This document shows positions 1-8,638 of a DNA stretch of 26,963 nucleotides, piece after piece; the stretch's first letter is position 1; every line of letters begins with the position of its first letter. Location: contig CALFRX010000124.1 in NCBI GenBank assembly GCA_937919295.1, positions 1 through 26,963 of the forward strand. The letters are read 5' to 3'. The notes beneath the pieces are model-generated. The model had not been told where the DNA came from. It searched no databases and saw only the letters and a list, made by a program, of their open reading frames with translations. The DNA comes from an uncultured Peptococcaceae bacterium. Its GTDB lineage: Bacteria > Bacillota > Dehalobacteriia > UBA7702. A program made the translations under genes and the position numbers.

Positions 1-1
1 G

Positions 2-385
2 GAAACCCATACGCCTTTGGCCGGTCTCCTTGATGAAAACCGTTCCCGGGTCATCTCTACCACAGAGTCGCTGAAAATCTTTGCCGACAGGGGTTTTAAT
101 GCCTTTCAGGGCAACACGACCATCGGCTGCATCCTTACGAACGCGCTGCTCACCAAGGCACAGGCCAAAAAGGTGGCGATGATGGCCCATAACGGCTATG
201 CCCGCGCCATCCATCCCGTCCATACCTCGGTGGACGGCGACGCGATCTTCACCATGGCCAAAGGTGAGGTGGAGGCCCACATCGACGTCATCGGCGTCAC
301 TGCCGCGGAAGTGATGGCCAAAGCCATCAATCGGGCGGTGAAAGTCGCTTCCGCCTACGGATTCAAAGGAAATCTTGATTTATGA
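2..385 (+). CDS. P1/DmpA-family (S58) aminopeptidase, C-terminal part
   Basis: The frame is open from base 2, so the true start lies upstream of the window; a TTG at 17 is internal. The 127 visible residues match the C-terminal half of the P1 family peptidases (DmpA/BapA, MEROPS S58), self-processing N-terminal-nucleophile hydrolases acting on L-aminoacyl peptides or esters. The recognisable stretch is GNTTIGCILTNALLTKAQA, which in this family surrounds the processing and nucleophile site, followed by the GDAIFTMAKG segment near the end. The stop overlaps the mutY start as ATGA (382-385), so the two genes are translationally coupled. Substrate cannot be judged from this fragment. An ornithine acetyltransferase (ArgJ) relative is the main alternative fold-mate but fits less well. 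Confidence 0.8.
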   Translation, partial: ETHTPLAGLLDENRSRVISTTESLKIFADRGFNAFQGNTTIGCILTNALLTKAQAKKVAMMAHNGYARAIHPVHTSVDGDAIFTMAKGEVEAHIDVIGVTAAEVMAKAINRAVKVASAYGFKGNLDL

Positions 386-1395
386 GCGTTATTTCTAAAA
401 TGGTAAATCCTCTGCTTGATTGGTACGAAGGGGAACGCAGGGTTTTGCCCTGGCGCGAAGAACCCACGCCGTATCATATTTGGGTTTCCGAAATTATGCT
501 GCAACAGACGCGAGTAGAAGCGGTGATCGATTATTATCACCGCTTTTTGGCGCGGTTTCCCGATGTCGATTCTGTGGCCAAGGCGGAACTCGACGAAGTT
601 CTCGCCCAATGGCAGGGCCTTGGTTACTACCGCCGCTGCGAAATGCTTTACCGGACGGCAAAAATAATTTCTCGGCAGTATCAAGGGGAAATTCCCGCCG
701 ATTTTGCCACGCTTCTGTCGCTGCCGGGGATCGGCCGCTATACGGCGGCGGCGATCATGTCCATCGGTTTTCAAAAACCTTATGCCGCCGTGGACGGCAA
801 TGTTCTTCGCGTGGTGCTGCGTTTAGAAAACAGCGAGGAGTGTATTGACGACGGCAGCGTGAAAAAGCGGATAGAGGAAGCATTGCAAAAAGTGATGCCT
901 AAGGGCAGCACTTCCGCTTTCACCCAGGCGCTGATGGATCTTGGCGCCACAGTCTGCCTGCCCAACGGTGCGCCCAAATGCGGCTCCTGCCCGTTGCAAG
1001 AGCTTTGTCAGGGGAAAGACAGCGCCGACCGTATCCCGGTGCGCAAAGCGAAGAAAGAGCGCCGCGTTGAAAAACGGACGGTTTTTCTGCTTTGCTGCAA
1101 CGATCAGGTGGCCATAAAAAAAAGACCCGGAAAGGGTCTTTTGGCCAACATGTGGGAATTTCCCAATCGAGAGGGGCATCTCTCTTTGGCAGCGGTGGAA
1201 AAGTGCTATCGCGGCAGCGTTACCCCTTTGGCCGAAGCGAGGCACGTCTTTACCCATATCGAATGGGAACTTCGCGGTTACCGGGTGGAACTTGAGGAAA
1301 AACCCCAGGAAGCTGATCTGCATTGGGTGAAAAAAGCGGAAATCGCGTCTTACGCAATTCCCGCGGCGTTTTCTTATTTTAAAAAAGACTTGTAA
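382..1395 (+). CDS. mutY: A/G-specific adenine DNA glycosylase MutY
   Basis: MutY removes adenine mispaired with 8-oxoguanine in base excision repair. The 337-residue product has the full architecture: catalytic Glu37 in WVSEIMLQQTRVEA, helix-hairpin-helix LPGIGRYTAAAI at about 114-125, catalytic Asp138 in AVDGNV, and a four-cysteine iron-sulfur loop at C192, C200, C203 and C209. The first Cys spacing is seven residues rather than the six of E. coli. A NUDIX-like C-terminal domain that reads 8-oxoG starts around 230 and contains KGLLANMWEFP. The start at 382 overlaps the preceding peptidase stop. The 3' end overlaps the tail of the convergent DUF554 gene by about 17 bases. Nothing looks broken. 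Confidence 0.96.
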   Translation: MSVISKMVNPLLDWYEGERRVLPWREEPTPYHIWVSEIMLQQTRVEAVIDYYHRFLARFPDVDSVAKAELDEVLAQWQGLGYYRRCEMLYRTAKIISRQYQGEIPADFATLLSLPGIGRYTAAAIMSIGFQKPYAAVDGNVLRVVLRLENSEECIDDGSVKKRIEEALQKVMPKGSTSAFTQALMDLGATVCLPNGAPKCGSCPLQELCQGKDSADRIPVRKAKKERRVEKRTVFLLCCNDQVAIKKRPGKGLLANMWEFPNREGHLSLAAVEKCYRGSVTPLAEARHVFTHIEWELRGYRVELEEKPQEADLHWVKKAEIASYAIPAAFSYFKKDL

Positions 1396-2085
1396 GCCAA
1401 TGGACAAAGGGCTGATAAAGGATGGGCAGGAATACTGCGGGGAGCATATTTCCTACCCTGATTTTTTTGATGCCCAGCATATTGAGGGAGATCGCAATCA
1501 TCAGCAGGCCGCCGATGGCGGACATTTCGTTGATCACGGCGTCACCGAGATAGGGGGAGACCCAGAGGGCGAGGAGGGTGAGGAGTCCTTGATAAAGCAG
1601 GACAGAAACACCGGAGAAAATAACGCCGGCGCCCAGGGCCACGGCGAAGGATAAAGCGGTGATGCTGTCGATCATGGTTTTGGAAAAGATGATCGACAGC
1701 ATCGCCCATGGTTCCCGCTTGCAGGGAACCGATGATCGCCATGGGGCCGATGCAAAACAGCAGGGAGCTGGCGACAAAGCCCTCAGTGAAGGTATTGTCG
1801 TTGCCGCTCTCGGCGGAAAATTTGTTTTTTCAGCATATCACCTAAGTGATTTAGGTGTTTTTCGATATTGATCCATTCGCCGAAAAGGATACCGGCGACG
1901 AGGCAAAGGATCATGCCCAAAGTATCTTCGGTGCCGATGGCGTAGCTTGCGCCGATGATCCCCACGACGATGGCAAGGCCTATGAGGATCGCGGAAGTAT
2001 ACTTTTCATTGATTTTGTTCTTAAATAAAAAGCCGCAAAGGGCCGCGACAGCCACGGCGATACCGTTGATAAGCGCTGCGTACAT
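1379..2085 (-). pseudogene. DUF554 membrane protein gene with two frameshifts
   Basis: DUF554 (YdfK/YqgA-type) proteins are integral membrane proteins of roughly 230 residues with unknown function. Three minus-strand segments together reconstruct one: 2085 down to about 1820 (start MYAALINGIAVAVAALCGFL, ending near GEWINIEKHLNHLGDMLKK), then a second frame containing GFVASSLLFCIGPMAIIGSL and QAGTMGDA, then a third containing SIIFSKTMIDSITALSFA through NMLGIKKIRVGNMLPAVFLP to the stop at 1379. Each junction needs one base removed to restore the frame: the first in a homopolymer near 1818-1832, the second near 1698 inside a perfect inverted repeat. The ATG at 2083-2085 has an AGAAGG Shine-Dalgarno. 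Two sequencing errors in one gene is possible but less likely than real decay. Confidence 0.85.
1661..1703. repeat. Perfect 15-bp inverted repeat inside the DUF554 gene
   Basis: Arms GATGCTGTCGATCAT (1661-1675) and ATGATCGACAGCATC (1689-1703) are exact reverse complements with a 13-base loop (1676-1688) that itself contains TTTT and AAAA. The second DUF554 frameshift lies in the arm at 1689-1703; removing one base there restores the reading frame but makes the hairpin imperfect. Confidence 0.9.
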
Positions 2086-2170
2086 AAGAAACCTTCTGCC
2101 TGTGGATTGTCTAAATCAAGAGGGAAGCCGACTCAAACTTCATTTAGTATATCAATGATTCCGTGGTAAA

Positions 2171-2695
2171 TCAATGACCCCCACCGTAATATTTTGAGAC
2201 AGAAAGCGTCATTGTTTTGCCATCTGTGACCATGTAAAAGAGGTAGTCTTGGTTTTCCCATTGCGCGTCGGCGCAGCCATTGTTGTATAAGGCGGCGGCG
2301 GAAGCTTCTCCCAACTGCTCGGAAATGCGGTTGGAGACATCGTTCCAGGAGGTAGCGGCGGGGAAAATAAAATTTGCCTTGGTGATCAGCCGGTCTGTGC
2401 CAAAAAAGAAAATGACCTTTCCCGTATAGTTTAGGAGGCTTTTTTCGCAGGTGAGAGACGTATCGCTTTTCGTCAGAACTTTCACGTTGGAGGATGTGAC
2501 AGCATCAATGTCACAATGAAGCGCCGCGGCAAAATCCATGAGTTCTCCGCCGGTGTATTCTTTGGCGACGGTCACCGTCTCCTGTTTTGTACCGGGAAAG
2601 AGATGGGCAAAGGCCGCGATGACCACCGCGGCGAATAAGAAAAGGAGCAGGTAGTTTTTGAAGGTGCGCAACAAAACTCCTTCTTTCTTTGACAT
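2171..2695 (-). CDS. Unrecognised membrane-anchored protein
   Basis: I do not recognise this family. The 174-residue product has a short basic N-terminus (MSKKEG, then R10 and K13), one hydrophobic segment at about residues 15-33 with no evident signal-peptidase site, and an outside domain of about 140 residues with two cysteine-containing stretches (LHCDIDA, NNGCADAQW) and a GGGH C-terminus. This is the layout of a single-pass protein with an extracytoplasmic domain. The start at 2693-2695 has only a weak GAGAG upstream. It lies divergently from rph, with 63 bases between the two starts. Function is unknown; a sporulation or envelope role would be guesswork. Confidence 0.6.
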   Translation of the reverse strand: MSKKEGVLLRTFKNYLLLFLFAAVVIAAFAHLFPGTKQETVTVAKEYTGGELMDFAAALHCDIDAVTSSNVKVLTKSDTSLTCEKSLLNYTGKVIFFFGTDRLITKANFIFPAATSWNDVSNRISEQLGEASAAALYNNGCADAQWENQDYLFYMVTDGKTMTLSVSKYYGGGH

Positions 2696-2758
2696 ATGCT
2701 CTCTTTTCTTTTTATGATGATTCTGCTATAATAATGCAAAAGAACAGGGGAGGATCAG

Positions 2759-3466
2759 ATGAACGAATATCGAAACGGGCGGCCCCTTGACCAGTTGCGG
2801 CCCATCACCATAGAAACGGGTTTTCAGAAATTCGCGGCGGCCTCCGTCCTTTGGCGTCAAGGCGATACCTGTGTTTTGAGCGCCGTCAATATCGATGACG
2901 AGGTGCCGCCTTTTTTGGCAGATTCGGGTAAAGGCTGGCTGACGGCGGAATACGCGCTGTTGCCGGCATCCACCCTGGGGAGAACGGCGCGGGAGGCGGT
3001 CAAAGGGAAACAGAGTGGCAGAACCATGGAAATTCAGCGCCTCATCGGCAGAAGTTTACGTCGTGCCGTGGATCTCCGGGCCATAGCGGGAAAAACGGTG
3101 AAGATTGATTGCGAAGTCCTGCAAGCCGATGGGGGCACCCGCACGGCGGCGATCTGTTCCGCCTGGCTTTGCCTGGCCTTGGCGGTGAAAGAGGGAAAGT
3201 TGCCGGCGAAGGCTTTAAAAGAAGAAGTGGCTGCCGTCAGCGGGGGTATCGTCGGCGGCGAGGTCTCTCTCGATTTGCAGTACAGTGAGGACAGCCGCGC
3301 CGATGTGGATATGAATATTGTGATGACCGGACGGGGGCGTTTTGTGGAAATTCAGGGCACCGGGGAAAACAGCGACTTTTCGCCGGAGGAGCTGAGCGCG
3401 CTGTTGACTTATGGCAAAAAAGGCATTGAGGCCATATTGGCAATGGAACGGGAAATTCTAAAATAA
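2759..3466 (+). CDS. rph: Ribonuclease PH
   Basis: RNase PH is a phosphorolytic 3'-to-5' exoribonuclease that trims tRNA precursors, working as a hexameric ring. The 235-residue length is typical. Visible family signatures are RNGRPLDQLRPI at 5-16, GRTMEIQRLIGRSLRR with phosphate-site arginines at 87-102, GGTRTAA at 125-131, and the metal or catalytic aspartates D178 and D184 in SRADVDMNIVMTG. The ATG at 2759 follows a GGGAGG Shine-Dalgarno at 2748-2753. It is followed after 29 bases by the XTP pyrophosphatase gene, a conserved pairing in Bacillota, so the two are probably cotranscribed. A TATAAT-like -10 occurs near 2727 but no clear -35 was found. Confidence 0.96.
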   Translation: MNEYRNGRPLDQLRPITIETGFQKFAAASVLWRQGDTCVLSAVNIDDEVPPFLADSGKGWLTAEYALLPASTLGRTAREAVKGKQSGRTMEIQRLIGRSLRRAVDLRAIAGKTVKIDCEVLQADGGTRTAAICSAWLCLALAVKEGKLPAKALKEEVAAVSGGIVGGEVSLDLQYSEDSRADVDMNIVMTGRGRFVEIQGTGENSDFSPEELSALLTYGKKGIEAILAMEREILK

Positions 3467-3495
3467 CCTATTAGCGACGAGAGGCATAGAATTGT

Positions 3496-4104
3496 ATGAA
3501 ACTGTTTTTCGCCACAGCGAACCAAAACAAAGTAAAAGAATTGGCGGCCTTGATCAGCGATTATGATATCGACGTTGTTTCAGCGGCGGATTACCCCGAC
3601 TTTATCTCTCCGCCGGAAACGGGAGAGACGTTTCAAGAAAACGCCCAAATCAAAGCGGAATGTGCCTGTAAGTTTACGGGTTTGCCCTCTTTGGCCGATG
3701 ATAGCGGTCTCGTTGTCGATGCGTTAAAGGGCGCGCCTGGGGTTTATTCCGCGCGCTACGCCGGGGAAAACGCCACGGATGAAGAAAATAACGAAAAGCT
3801 GCTGGCGGAAATGAAAGATATCCCTGAAGAAGATAGAAAGGCCTATTTTTGTTCCGTGCTTTGTTTGGCGCTGCCCAAAGGGGAGACTGTTTTCAGTGAG
3901 GGCCGAGTCCACGGTATGATTTTAAAGGAACGCCGGGGTGAAAACGGTTTTGGCTACGACCCTTTGTTTTACGTTAATGAAATGGATAAGGGCATGGCGG
4001 AGCTGACCTTGGCGGAAAAAAACATGGTCAGTCACCGCGGTATGGCTTTTCGCCAGATGAGAGATCAGCTTTTGCGCCACTTTTTAGCGACGGATAACGG
4101 TTGA
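3496..4104 (+). CDS. rdgB: XTP/dITP diphosphatase (HAM1/RdgB family)
   Basis: This house-cleaning pyrophosphatase hydrolyses dITP, XTP and dHAPTP so that deaminated purines are not incorporated into DNA. The 202-residue product shows the family motifs in order: FFATANQNKVKEL at 4-16 (triphosphate binding), ETFQENAQIKAE at 44-55, SLADDSGLVVDAL at 65-77 with catalytic Asp68/Asp69, GVYSARYAG, GFGYDPLFY, and the C-terminal base-recognition SHRGMAFRQM. The length is normal and the gene is intact. It lies immediately downstream of rph and ends 36 bases before tRNA-Gly; the promoter of that tRNA lies in the 3' flank. Confidence 0.96.
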   Translation: MKLFFATANQNKVKELAALISDYDIDVVSAADYPDFISPPETGETFQENAQIKAECACKFTGLPSLADDSGLVVDALKGAPGVYSARYAGENATDEENNEKLLAEMKDIPEEDRKAYFCSVLCLALPKGETVFSEGRVHGMILKERRGENGFGYDPLFYVNEMDKGMAELTLAEKNMVSHRGMAFRQMRDQLLRHFLATDNG

Positions 4105-4129
4105 CTTGCAAAAAGGTTTGTTGTATAAT
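4101..4129 (+). promoter_or_regulatory. Promoter of tRNA-Gly
   Basis: TTGACT at 4101-4106 and TATAAT at 4124-4129 with a 17-base spacer, ending 11 bases before the tRNA. The -35 overlaps the rdgB stop codon. Confidence 0.85.
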
Positions 4130-4140
4130 AATATAGCTTT

Positions 4141-4214
4141 GCGGGTGTAGCTCAATGGTAGAGCGCAAGCCTTCCAAGCTCGAAACGTGGGTTCGATTCC
4201 CATCACCCGCTCCA
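4141..4214 (+). tRNA. tRNA-Gly (anticodon TCC)
   Basis: The 74-base sequence folds as a standard tRNA: acceptor GCGGGTG paired with CACCCGC, D arm AGCTCAATGGTAGAGC, anticodon loop CTTCCAA, T arm GTGGGTTCGATTCCCAT, discriminator T and an encoded CCA end. The anticodon TCC reads GGA/GGG and, with wobble, other glycine codons. Confidence 0.97.
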
Positions 4215-4218
4215 AAGA

Positions 4219-4256
4219 AAAGACCTGCTGAAACAGTGTTTCGGCAGGTCTTTTTT
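4219..4256 (+). terminator. Intrinsic terminator after tRNA-Gly
   Basis: AAAGACCTGC pairs with GCAGGTCTTT and the stem continues through TGAAAC/GTTTCG around a 3-base AGT loop, followed by a run of T. It closes the tRNA-Gly unit and isolates it from the defence operon. Confidence 0.9.
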
Positions 4257-4454
4257 GTGTTTATGGGTGTTTGAAAAGTGCTGTTTTTGACACCTGTTGA
4301 GGGGGGTTGTGAAGACATTTTCTCTTAGCTGTTCAAAAGAGCTCTTGTACTATCATCGATTTTTCGGGTGATATGGGTGTAAGTACTTAAATTTGTAATG
4401 TGGATTAATTGGATGATATGTTCATGGAGAAAAGTCTTGTTCTGTTTATTTTTA

Positions 4455-4482
4455 TTGAAATGTTGAACATCTGTGATATAAT
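4455..4482 (+). promoter_or_regulatory. Likely promoter of the defence operon
   Basis: TTGAAA at 4455-4460 and a perfect TATAAT at 4477-4482, spacer 16. It lies in an AT-rich stretch of about 340 bases between the tRNA terminator and the helicase gene, giving a leader of roughly 110 bases. No other gene is visible in 4257-4597. Confidence 0.65.
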
Positions 4483-4543
4483 TTATATTGGATGACGTGA
4501 TATATGCCGGGTGTGATGAGATATGATTTGATGATGACTTCAC

Positions 4544-4579
4544 GATGTCCGTATTTTGGTACATTGTTTTTATTAAATT
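4544..4579 (+). repeat. Flanking direct repeat, copy 1 (upstream of defence operon)
   Basis: A 36-base segment whose core is ATTTTGGTACATTG (4553-4566). A second copy with the same core lies at 16702-16738, past the end of the operon. The copies differ at about six positions and one gap. Copy 1 is directly upstream of the helicase Shine-Dalgarno. Confidence 0.75.
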
Positions 4580-4597
4580 ATAAAGGGGAGCGGTAAA

Positions 4598-7500
4598 ATG
4601 GAATTAATTGATAATAAAAACAGGACTTTAAAAGATGATTTGTCAATCGAAATAAAAAAAGACAGTAAACTTTCGATTGCGGCGTCCTGCTTTTCCATTT
4701 ACGCTTTTCAGGAGCTCCAAAAGGAGCTGAAAGACATTGAAGAATTACGGTTCATCTTTACTTCTCCCACCTTTACTACGGAAAAAGTCAGAAAAGATCG
4801 GCGGGAGTTCTACATTCCCCGTCTCACCAGGGAACGGAGCCTTTACGGTACTGAATTTGAGGTTAAGCTCCGCAACGAGCTCACCCAAAAAGCCATTGCC
4901 AAGGAATGCGCCGACTGGATTCGGGAAAAAGTAACCTTTAAATCCAACGTTACGGATGACGGTATGACAGGATTTCTAAACGTGGACGATAAGAGCTACG
5001 CACCGATCAATGAATTTTCCACAGGTGATCTCGGCTGTGAACGCGGCAATATGCGCTTTTATATGATTCAGAAAATGGAAACCCCGGCCTCTCTCGATTA
5101 CCTCGAAATTTTTGATACGGTTTGGAATGATCAGTCGACACTCCAGACGGTTACCGAGGAAGTGATCGATAGCATCACCGCCGTCTACCAGGAAAATCCC
5201 CCTGATTTTATATATTTTGTAACTCTGTACAATATCTTCAACGAATTTCTCGAGGATGTCTCCGAAGACGTGCTCCCCAATGAAGCCACCGGCTTTAAGG
5301 AGAGCAAAATCTGGAATATGCTCTATAATTTTCAGAAGGATGCCGCCCTCGCCATCATCAATAAGCTGGAAAAATACAACGGTTGCATTTTGGCGGACAG
5401 TGTCGGTCTCGGCAAGACCTTTACCGCCCTGGCCGTGATCAAATACTATGAGAACCGCAACAAATCTGTGCTGGTGCTCTGCCCTAAGAAACTGTCGAAT
5501 AACTGGAATACATATAAAGATAACTACGTTAACAACCCCATTGCCTGTGACCGTTTGCGCTACGATGTACTTTATCATACTGATCTCAACCGTGCTTACG
5601 GCAATTCCAACGGTCTCGATTTGGACCGCCTGAACTGGAGTAATTACGATCTCATCGTCATCGACGAGTCCCACAATTTCCGCAATGGCGGCAAACTCAA
5701 CGGTGATGAAAATGATAAGGAAAACCGCTACCAGAAATTACTCAACAAAGCCATTCGCAAGGGGATCAAAACCCGGGTGCTGATGCTTTCGGCGACGCCG
5801 GTCAACAATCGTTTCAACGATCTCAAAAACCAGCTGCAGCTGGCCTATGAGGGGGAAGCTTCGATCATCGATGAAAAACTCAATACCTCCCGCTCCATCG
5901 ACGAAATTTTTCGTTATGCCCAGAAGGCTTTTAATGACTGGAGTAAACTGATGCCGGCGGAACGCACCACGGAACGGCTTCTGTGGATGTTGGACTTTGA
6001 TTTCTTTGAGGTTCTGGACAGCGTGACCATTGCCCGCTCCCGAAAGCACATTGAGAAATACTATGATACCGCAGATATCGGCAGGTTCCCCACTCGATTG
6101 AAGCCGGTATCCTTCCGCCCGCCCCTGACGAACCTTAAAGACGCCATTAACTACAATGAGATTTTTACCCAGTTGATGGATCTTTCTCTGTCCATTTACA
6201 CGCCAACCCATTATATACACCAGAGCAAACTTGATAAATACGCCGCGCTGTATGAAGATAACGCCATCAATATCGGTTTCACCCAGGCCAATCGGGAACA
6301 GGGTATTCGCCGTTTGACGGCAATCAATCTAATGAAGCGGCTTGAAAGCTCCGTCTACGCCTTTCACCTGACCATGGTCCGGATTAAGGCGCTGATCGAG
6401 TCGACTGTCGAGAAAATCGACGCCTTCGACAAGCAAACCTGGGTTGATCTGGAGATGACGGATCTCTCCTTTGCGGAATTCAATGAGTCCTATGAGTCTT
6501 ATGAATCCGAAGAATTCGATGCGGATGATCAAAATGATGATATCTTCTCCATTGGCAGAAAGGTGAAAATCGATCTCGGCGATATGGACTATCTGAGCTG
6601 GCGGGAAAGCCTTGTCAAGGATAAGGAAACGTTGGAGCTGCTTACATCCATGATTATGGATATTACGCCATTGTACGACAGTAAACTCCAAGCGCTTTTA
6701 GAAGTTCTGCATGAAAAAGTAACCCATCCCATCAACAAAGACAACAAAAAGGTAGTTATCTTCACTGCCTTTTCCGATACGGCACAATACCTTTATAATC
6801 ATCTCAGCGTGTTTATGAAGGAAAATTTTGGCCTCCATACGGCCATGGTCACCGGCACCGTTGACGGTAGATCCACGGTAGAAAAATTGCGCACGGACAT
6901 CAATACGGTGTTGACCTGCTTTTCCCCAATTTCCAAAGACAGGGCATTGTTAATGCCGGAGCGGGCTGTTGACATTGACCTCTTGATTGCCACAGACTGC
7001 ATCTCGGAAGGGCAGAACCTCCAGGACTGCGACTTTTTGATCAATTACGATATCCATTGGAATCCCGTCCGCATCATTCAGCGTTTTGGCCGCATCGACC
7101 GCATCGGCAGCCAAAATGAAGTGATTCAGCTGGTCAACTTTTGGCCTGATATCACCCTTGACGAATACATCAATCTCAAGTCTAAGGTGGAAACCAAGAT
7201 GAAAATCGTCAATATGGCGGCCACCGGCGACGAGAATATCCTGAGCGATGACGAAAAAGCGAATCTCGAATACCGTAAGGCACAGCTAAAGCGCCTCCAG
7301 GAAGAAGTCGTTGATATGGAGGATATGACCACCGGCATTTCCATTATGGATTTGGGACTAAACGAATTCCGCCTTGATTTGCTGGACTATGTGAAGAATA
7401 ATCCGGATCTTGATAAAACGCCCTTCGGGCTTCATGCGATCGCACCCTCCCGGCAGGATGCTCCCGTCGGCGTCATCTACGTGCTGAAAAATCGTTCCAA

Positions 7501-7864
7501 CAGCGTGAATATTGATCAGCAGAACCGTCTTCATCCATTTTATATGGTCTATATTGGTAACGACGGAGCGGTGATCTGCGATCACCTTTCACCGAAAGAG
7601 ATGCTGGATAAGATGCGCTACCTTTGCAAAGGGAAAACAGAACCACTACCGGAGCTTTGCCGGCCTTTTAATGAAGAAACCAGAGACGGCCGTGACATGA
7701 GCTGCTTTTCCGAATTACTGGGGAAAGCCATCGCCTCCATCGTCGAGGTGAAGGAGCAAAGCGACATCGAGAGCTTCTTAAGCGGCGGAGAGATGAGCTT
7801 TGTTTCCAACGAAATCAAAGGTCTTGACGATTTTGAGCTTATTTGCTTTTTGGTGGTGCGTTGA
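4598..7864 (+). CDS. SNF2-type superfamily 2 helicase of extended type III R-M locus
   Basis: The 1088-residue protein is a DEAD/DEAH-type SF2 helicase or translocase of the SNF2 branch. Walker A is ADSVGLGKT at 266-274, motif II DESH at 356-359, motif III SATP at 398-401, motif V region ATDCISEGQNLQ, and motif VI QRFGRIDR at 828-835. The first ~200 residues form a separate domain of the type that is phospholipase-D-like in related helicases, but I see no HxK nuclease motif, so it may be inactive or serve recognition. ATG at 4598 follows GGGGAG at 4584-4589. Such helicases are often found beside DUF4391 and type III Mod/Res genes, as here. It probably translocates on DNA for the defence complex; that is inference. 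Confidence 0.88.
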   Translation: MELIDNKNRTLKDDLSIEIKKDSKLSIAASCFSIYAFQELQKELKDIEELRFIFTSPTFTTEKVRKDRREFYIPRLTRERSLYGTEFEVKLRNELTQKAIAKECADWIREKVTFKSNVTDDGMTGFLNVDDKSYAPINEFSTGDLGCERGNMRFYMIQKMETPASLDYLEIFDTVWNDQSTLQTVTEEVIDSITAVYQENPPDFIYFVTLYNIFNEFLEDVSEDVLPNEATGFKESKIWNMLYNFQKDAALAIINKLEKYNGCILADSVGLGKTFTALAVIKYYENRNKSVLVLCPKKLSNNWNTYKDNYVNNPIACDRLRYDVLYHTDLNRAYGNSNGLDLDRLNWSNYDLIVIDESHNFRNGGKLNGDENDKENRYQKLLNKAIRKGIKTRVLMLSATPVNNRFNDLKNQLQLAYEGEASIIDEKLNTSRSIDEIFRYAQKAFNDWSKLMPAERTTERLLWMLDFDFFEVLDSVTIARSRKHIEKYYDTADIGRFPTRLKPVSFRPPLTNLKDAINYNEIFTQLMDLSLSIYTPTHYIHQSKLDKYAALYEDNAINIGFTQANREQGIRRLTAINLMKRLESSVYAFHLTMVRIKALIESTVEKIDAFDKQTWVDLEMTDLSFAEFNESYESYESEEFDADDQNDDIFSIGRKVKIDLGDMDYLSWRESLVKDKETLELLTSMIMDITPLYDSKLQALLEVLHEKVTHPINKDNKKVVIFTAFSDTAQYLYNHLSVFMKENFGLHTAMVTGTVDGRSTVEKLRTDINTVLTCFSPISKDRALLMPERAVDIDLLIATDCISEGQNLQDCDFLINYDIHWNPVRIIQRFGRIDRIGSQNEVIQLVNFWPDITLDEYINLKSKVETKMKIVNMAATGDENILSDDEKANLEYRKAQLKRLQEEVVDMEDMTTGISIMDLGLNEFRLDLLDYVKNNPDLDKTPFGLHAIAPSRQDAPVGVIYVLKNRSNSVNIDQQNRLHPFYMVYIGNDGAVICDHLSPKEMLDKMRYLCKGKTEPLPELCRPFNEETRDGRDMSCFSELLGKAIASIVEVKEQSDIESFLSGGEMSFVSNEIKGLDDFELICFLVVR

Positions 7865-7907
7865 GATTTTCTAGGCTGCCCAAAATATATAGAAGCGAGA
7901 AAAATAG
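7844..7907 (+). repeat. Junction repeat A, left copy: helicase end plus decayed DUF4391 start
   Basis: The last seven codons of the helicase gene (7844-7864) match 8618-8638 at 18 of 21 bases. Beyond the stop, 7871-7907 matches the start of the DUF4391 gene (8658-8694) at 26 of 37 bases. In the matching frame it reads LGCPKYIE against LGLPKSTE of DUF4391. The left copy lacks the Shine-Dalgarno and ATG, so it is a dead relic. Confidence 0.75.
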
Positions 7908-7911
7908 AAAT

Positions 7912-8583
7912 ATGAGTATTGAAATGAATACTTTAACAAAACAAAAAGTGATAAAATGTTATCATTGTGGTAATGAGACATTAATGAATAATGTTGGCGA
8001 GTATCAATACAACAATATGGAAGATTGTGATTTTCAGTTTTCATTTACTTATAAATTATTTGCATGCCCTATTTGTTATAATGTTACTCTACTAGAGACA
8101 TATGGCGACGAGACTATGGTGAAACCTTCAGTGAACGGAGACTACGAATGGTTTACTGAAGATAAAATACTATTTCCTGTAAATAGTCTGGATAATAATA
8201 TAATGCCCCAGGAGATAAAAGAAACATTTGAGGCAGCGTTAAAAATCCGAAATATTGATAATAATGCATGCTTAATAATACTAAGAAAGGCTCTAGAGCT
8301 AATTCTAAAAGATAAGGGTGCCACAAAGCGAAATTTGGTGGGAAAAATCGAGGAAATAGCTTCTAAAGGCATTTTACCTGAAGTATTAAGTGAGGCTTCA
8401 AAATTTGCTAAAATAATGGGTAATTTAGCAGCACACGAACGAAATACCAATGTCGATTCCTCTGACGTTAGTACTGTGTTAGAATTTATTACGTATATTA
8501 TCGAGTATCTATATGTGTTACCATATAAAATTCAATGTTATAAGGAAAGAATTGAAACACTGGAGGACAAAGGTATGATATAG
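7912..8583 (+). CDS. Zinc-ribbon DUF4145 protein (cargo gene)
   Basis: With the ATG at 7912 the product is 223 residues. An N-terminal zinc ribbon is formed by C16-x2-C19 and C52-x2-C55. The C-terminal half matches DUF4145: ACLIILRKALELILKDKG, then GKIEEIASKGILPE, then KIMGNLAAHE, an all-helical domain found in many defence and restriction loci. A TTG at 7843 would also open the frame but lies inside the helicase gene with no ribosome site. The chosen start has only a weak purine stretch upstream. Base composition is much richer in A+T than in the helicase or res, and the gene is bordered on both sides by a duplicated helicase/DUF4391 junction, both signs of insertion. Biochemical role unknown. 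Confidence 0.8.
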   Translation: MSIEMNTLTKQKVIKCYHCGNETLMNNVGEYQYNNMEDCDFQFSFTYKLFACPICYNVTLLETYGDETMVKPSVNGDYEWFTEDKILFPVNSLDNNIMPQEIKETFEAALKIRNIDNNACLIILRKALELILKDKGATKRNLVGKIEEIASKGILPEVLSEASKFAKIMGNLAAHERNTNVDSSDVSTVLEFITYIIEYLYVLPYKIQCYKERIETLEDKGMI

Positions 8584-8590
8584 TACGTGC

Positions 8591-8638
8591 AATGAATTTG
8601 AAAAGTCTTAATTGGTCTGCTTTTTGAACGTGCGTTGA
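8591..8638 (+). pseudogene. Junction repeat A, right copy: decayed helicase 3' tail
   Basis: Read in the helicase frame, 8609-8638 gives a stop then LVCFLNVR and a stop, against LICFLVVR and a stop at the helicase C-terminus. Just upstream NEFE parallels DDFE. The 21 bases 8618-8638 match 7844-7864 at 18 positions. It appears to be the remains of a second helicase 3' end, directly before the intact DUF4391 gene. Confidence 0.7.

Noticed and set aside
355..774. Minus-strand open frame opposite mutY
   Set aside because: It is the shadow of mutY; no ribosome site and no recognisable family.
1120..1142. Terminator-like hairpin AAAAGACCC-GGAAA-GGGTCTTTT inside mutY
   Set aside because: It encodes the conserved KKRPGKGLL segment of the MutY C-terminal domain and is followed by only a short T-run; probably coincidence of codons.
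4028..4318. Minus-strand open frame crossing tRNA-Gly
   Set aside because: It reads through the tRNA and its terminator; this kind of frame is a well-known false annotation.
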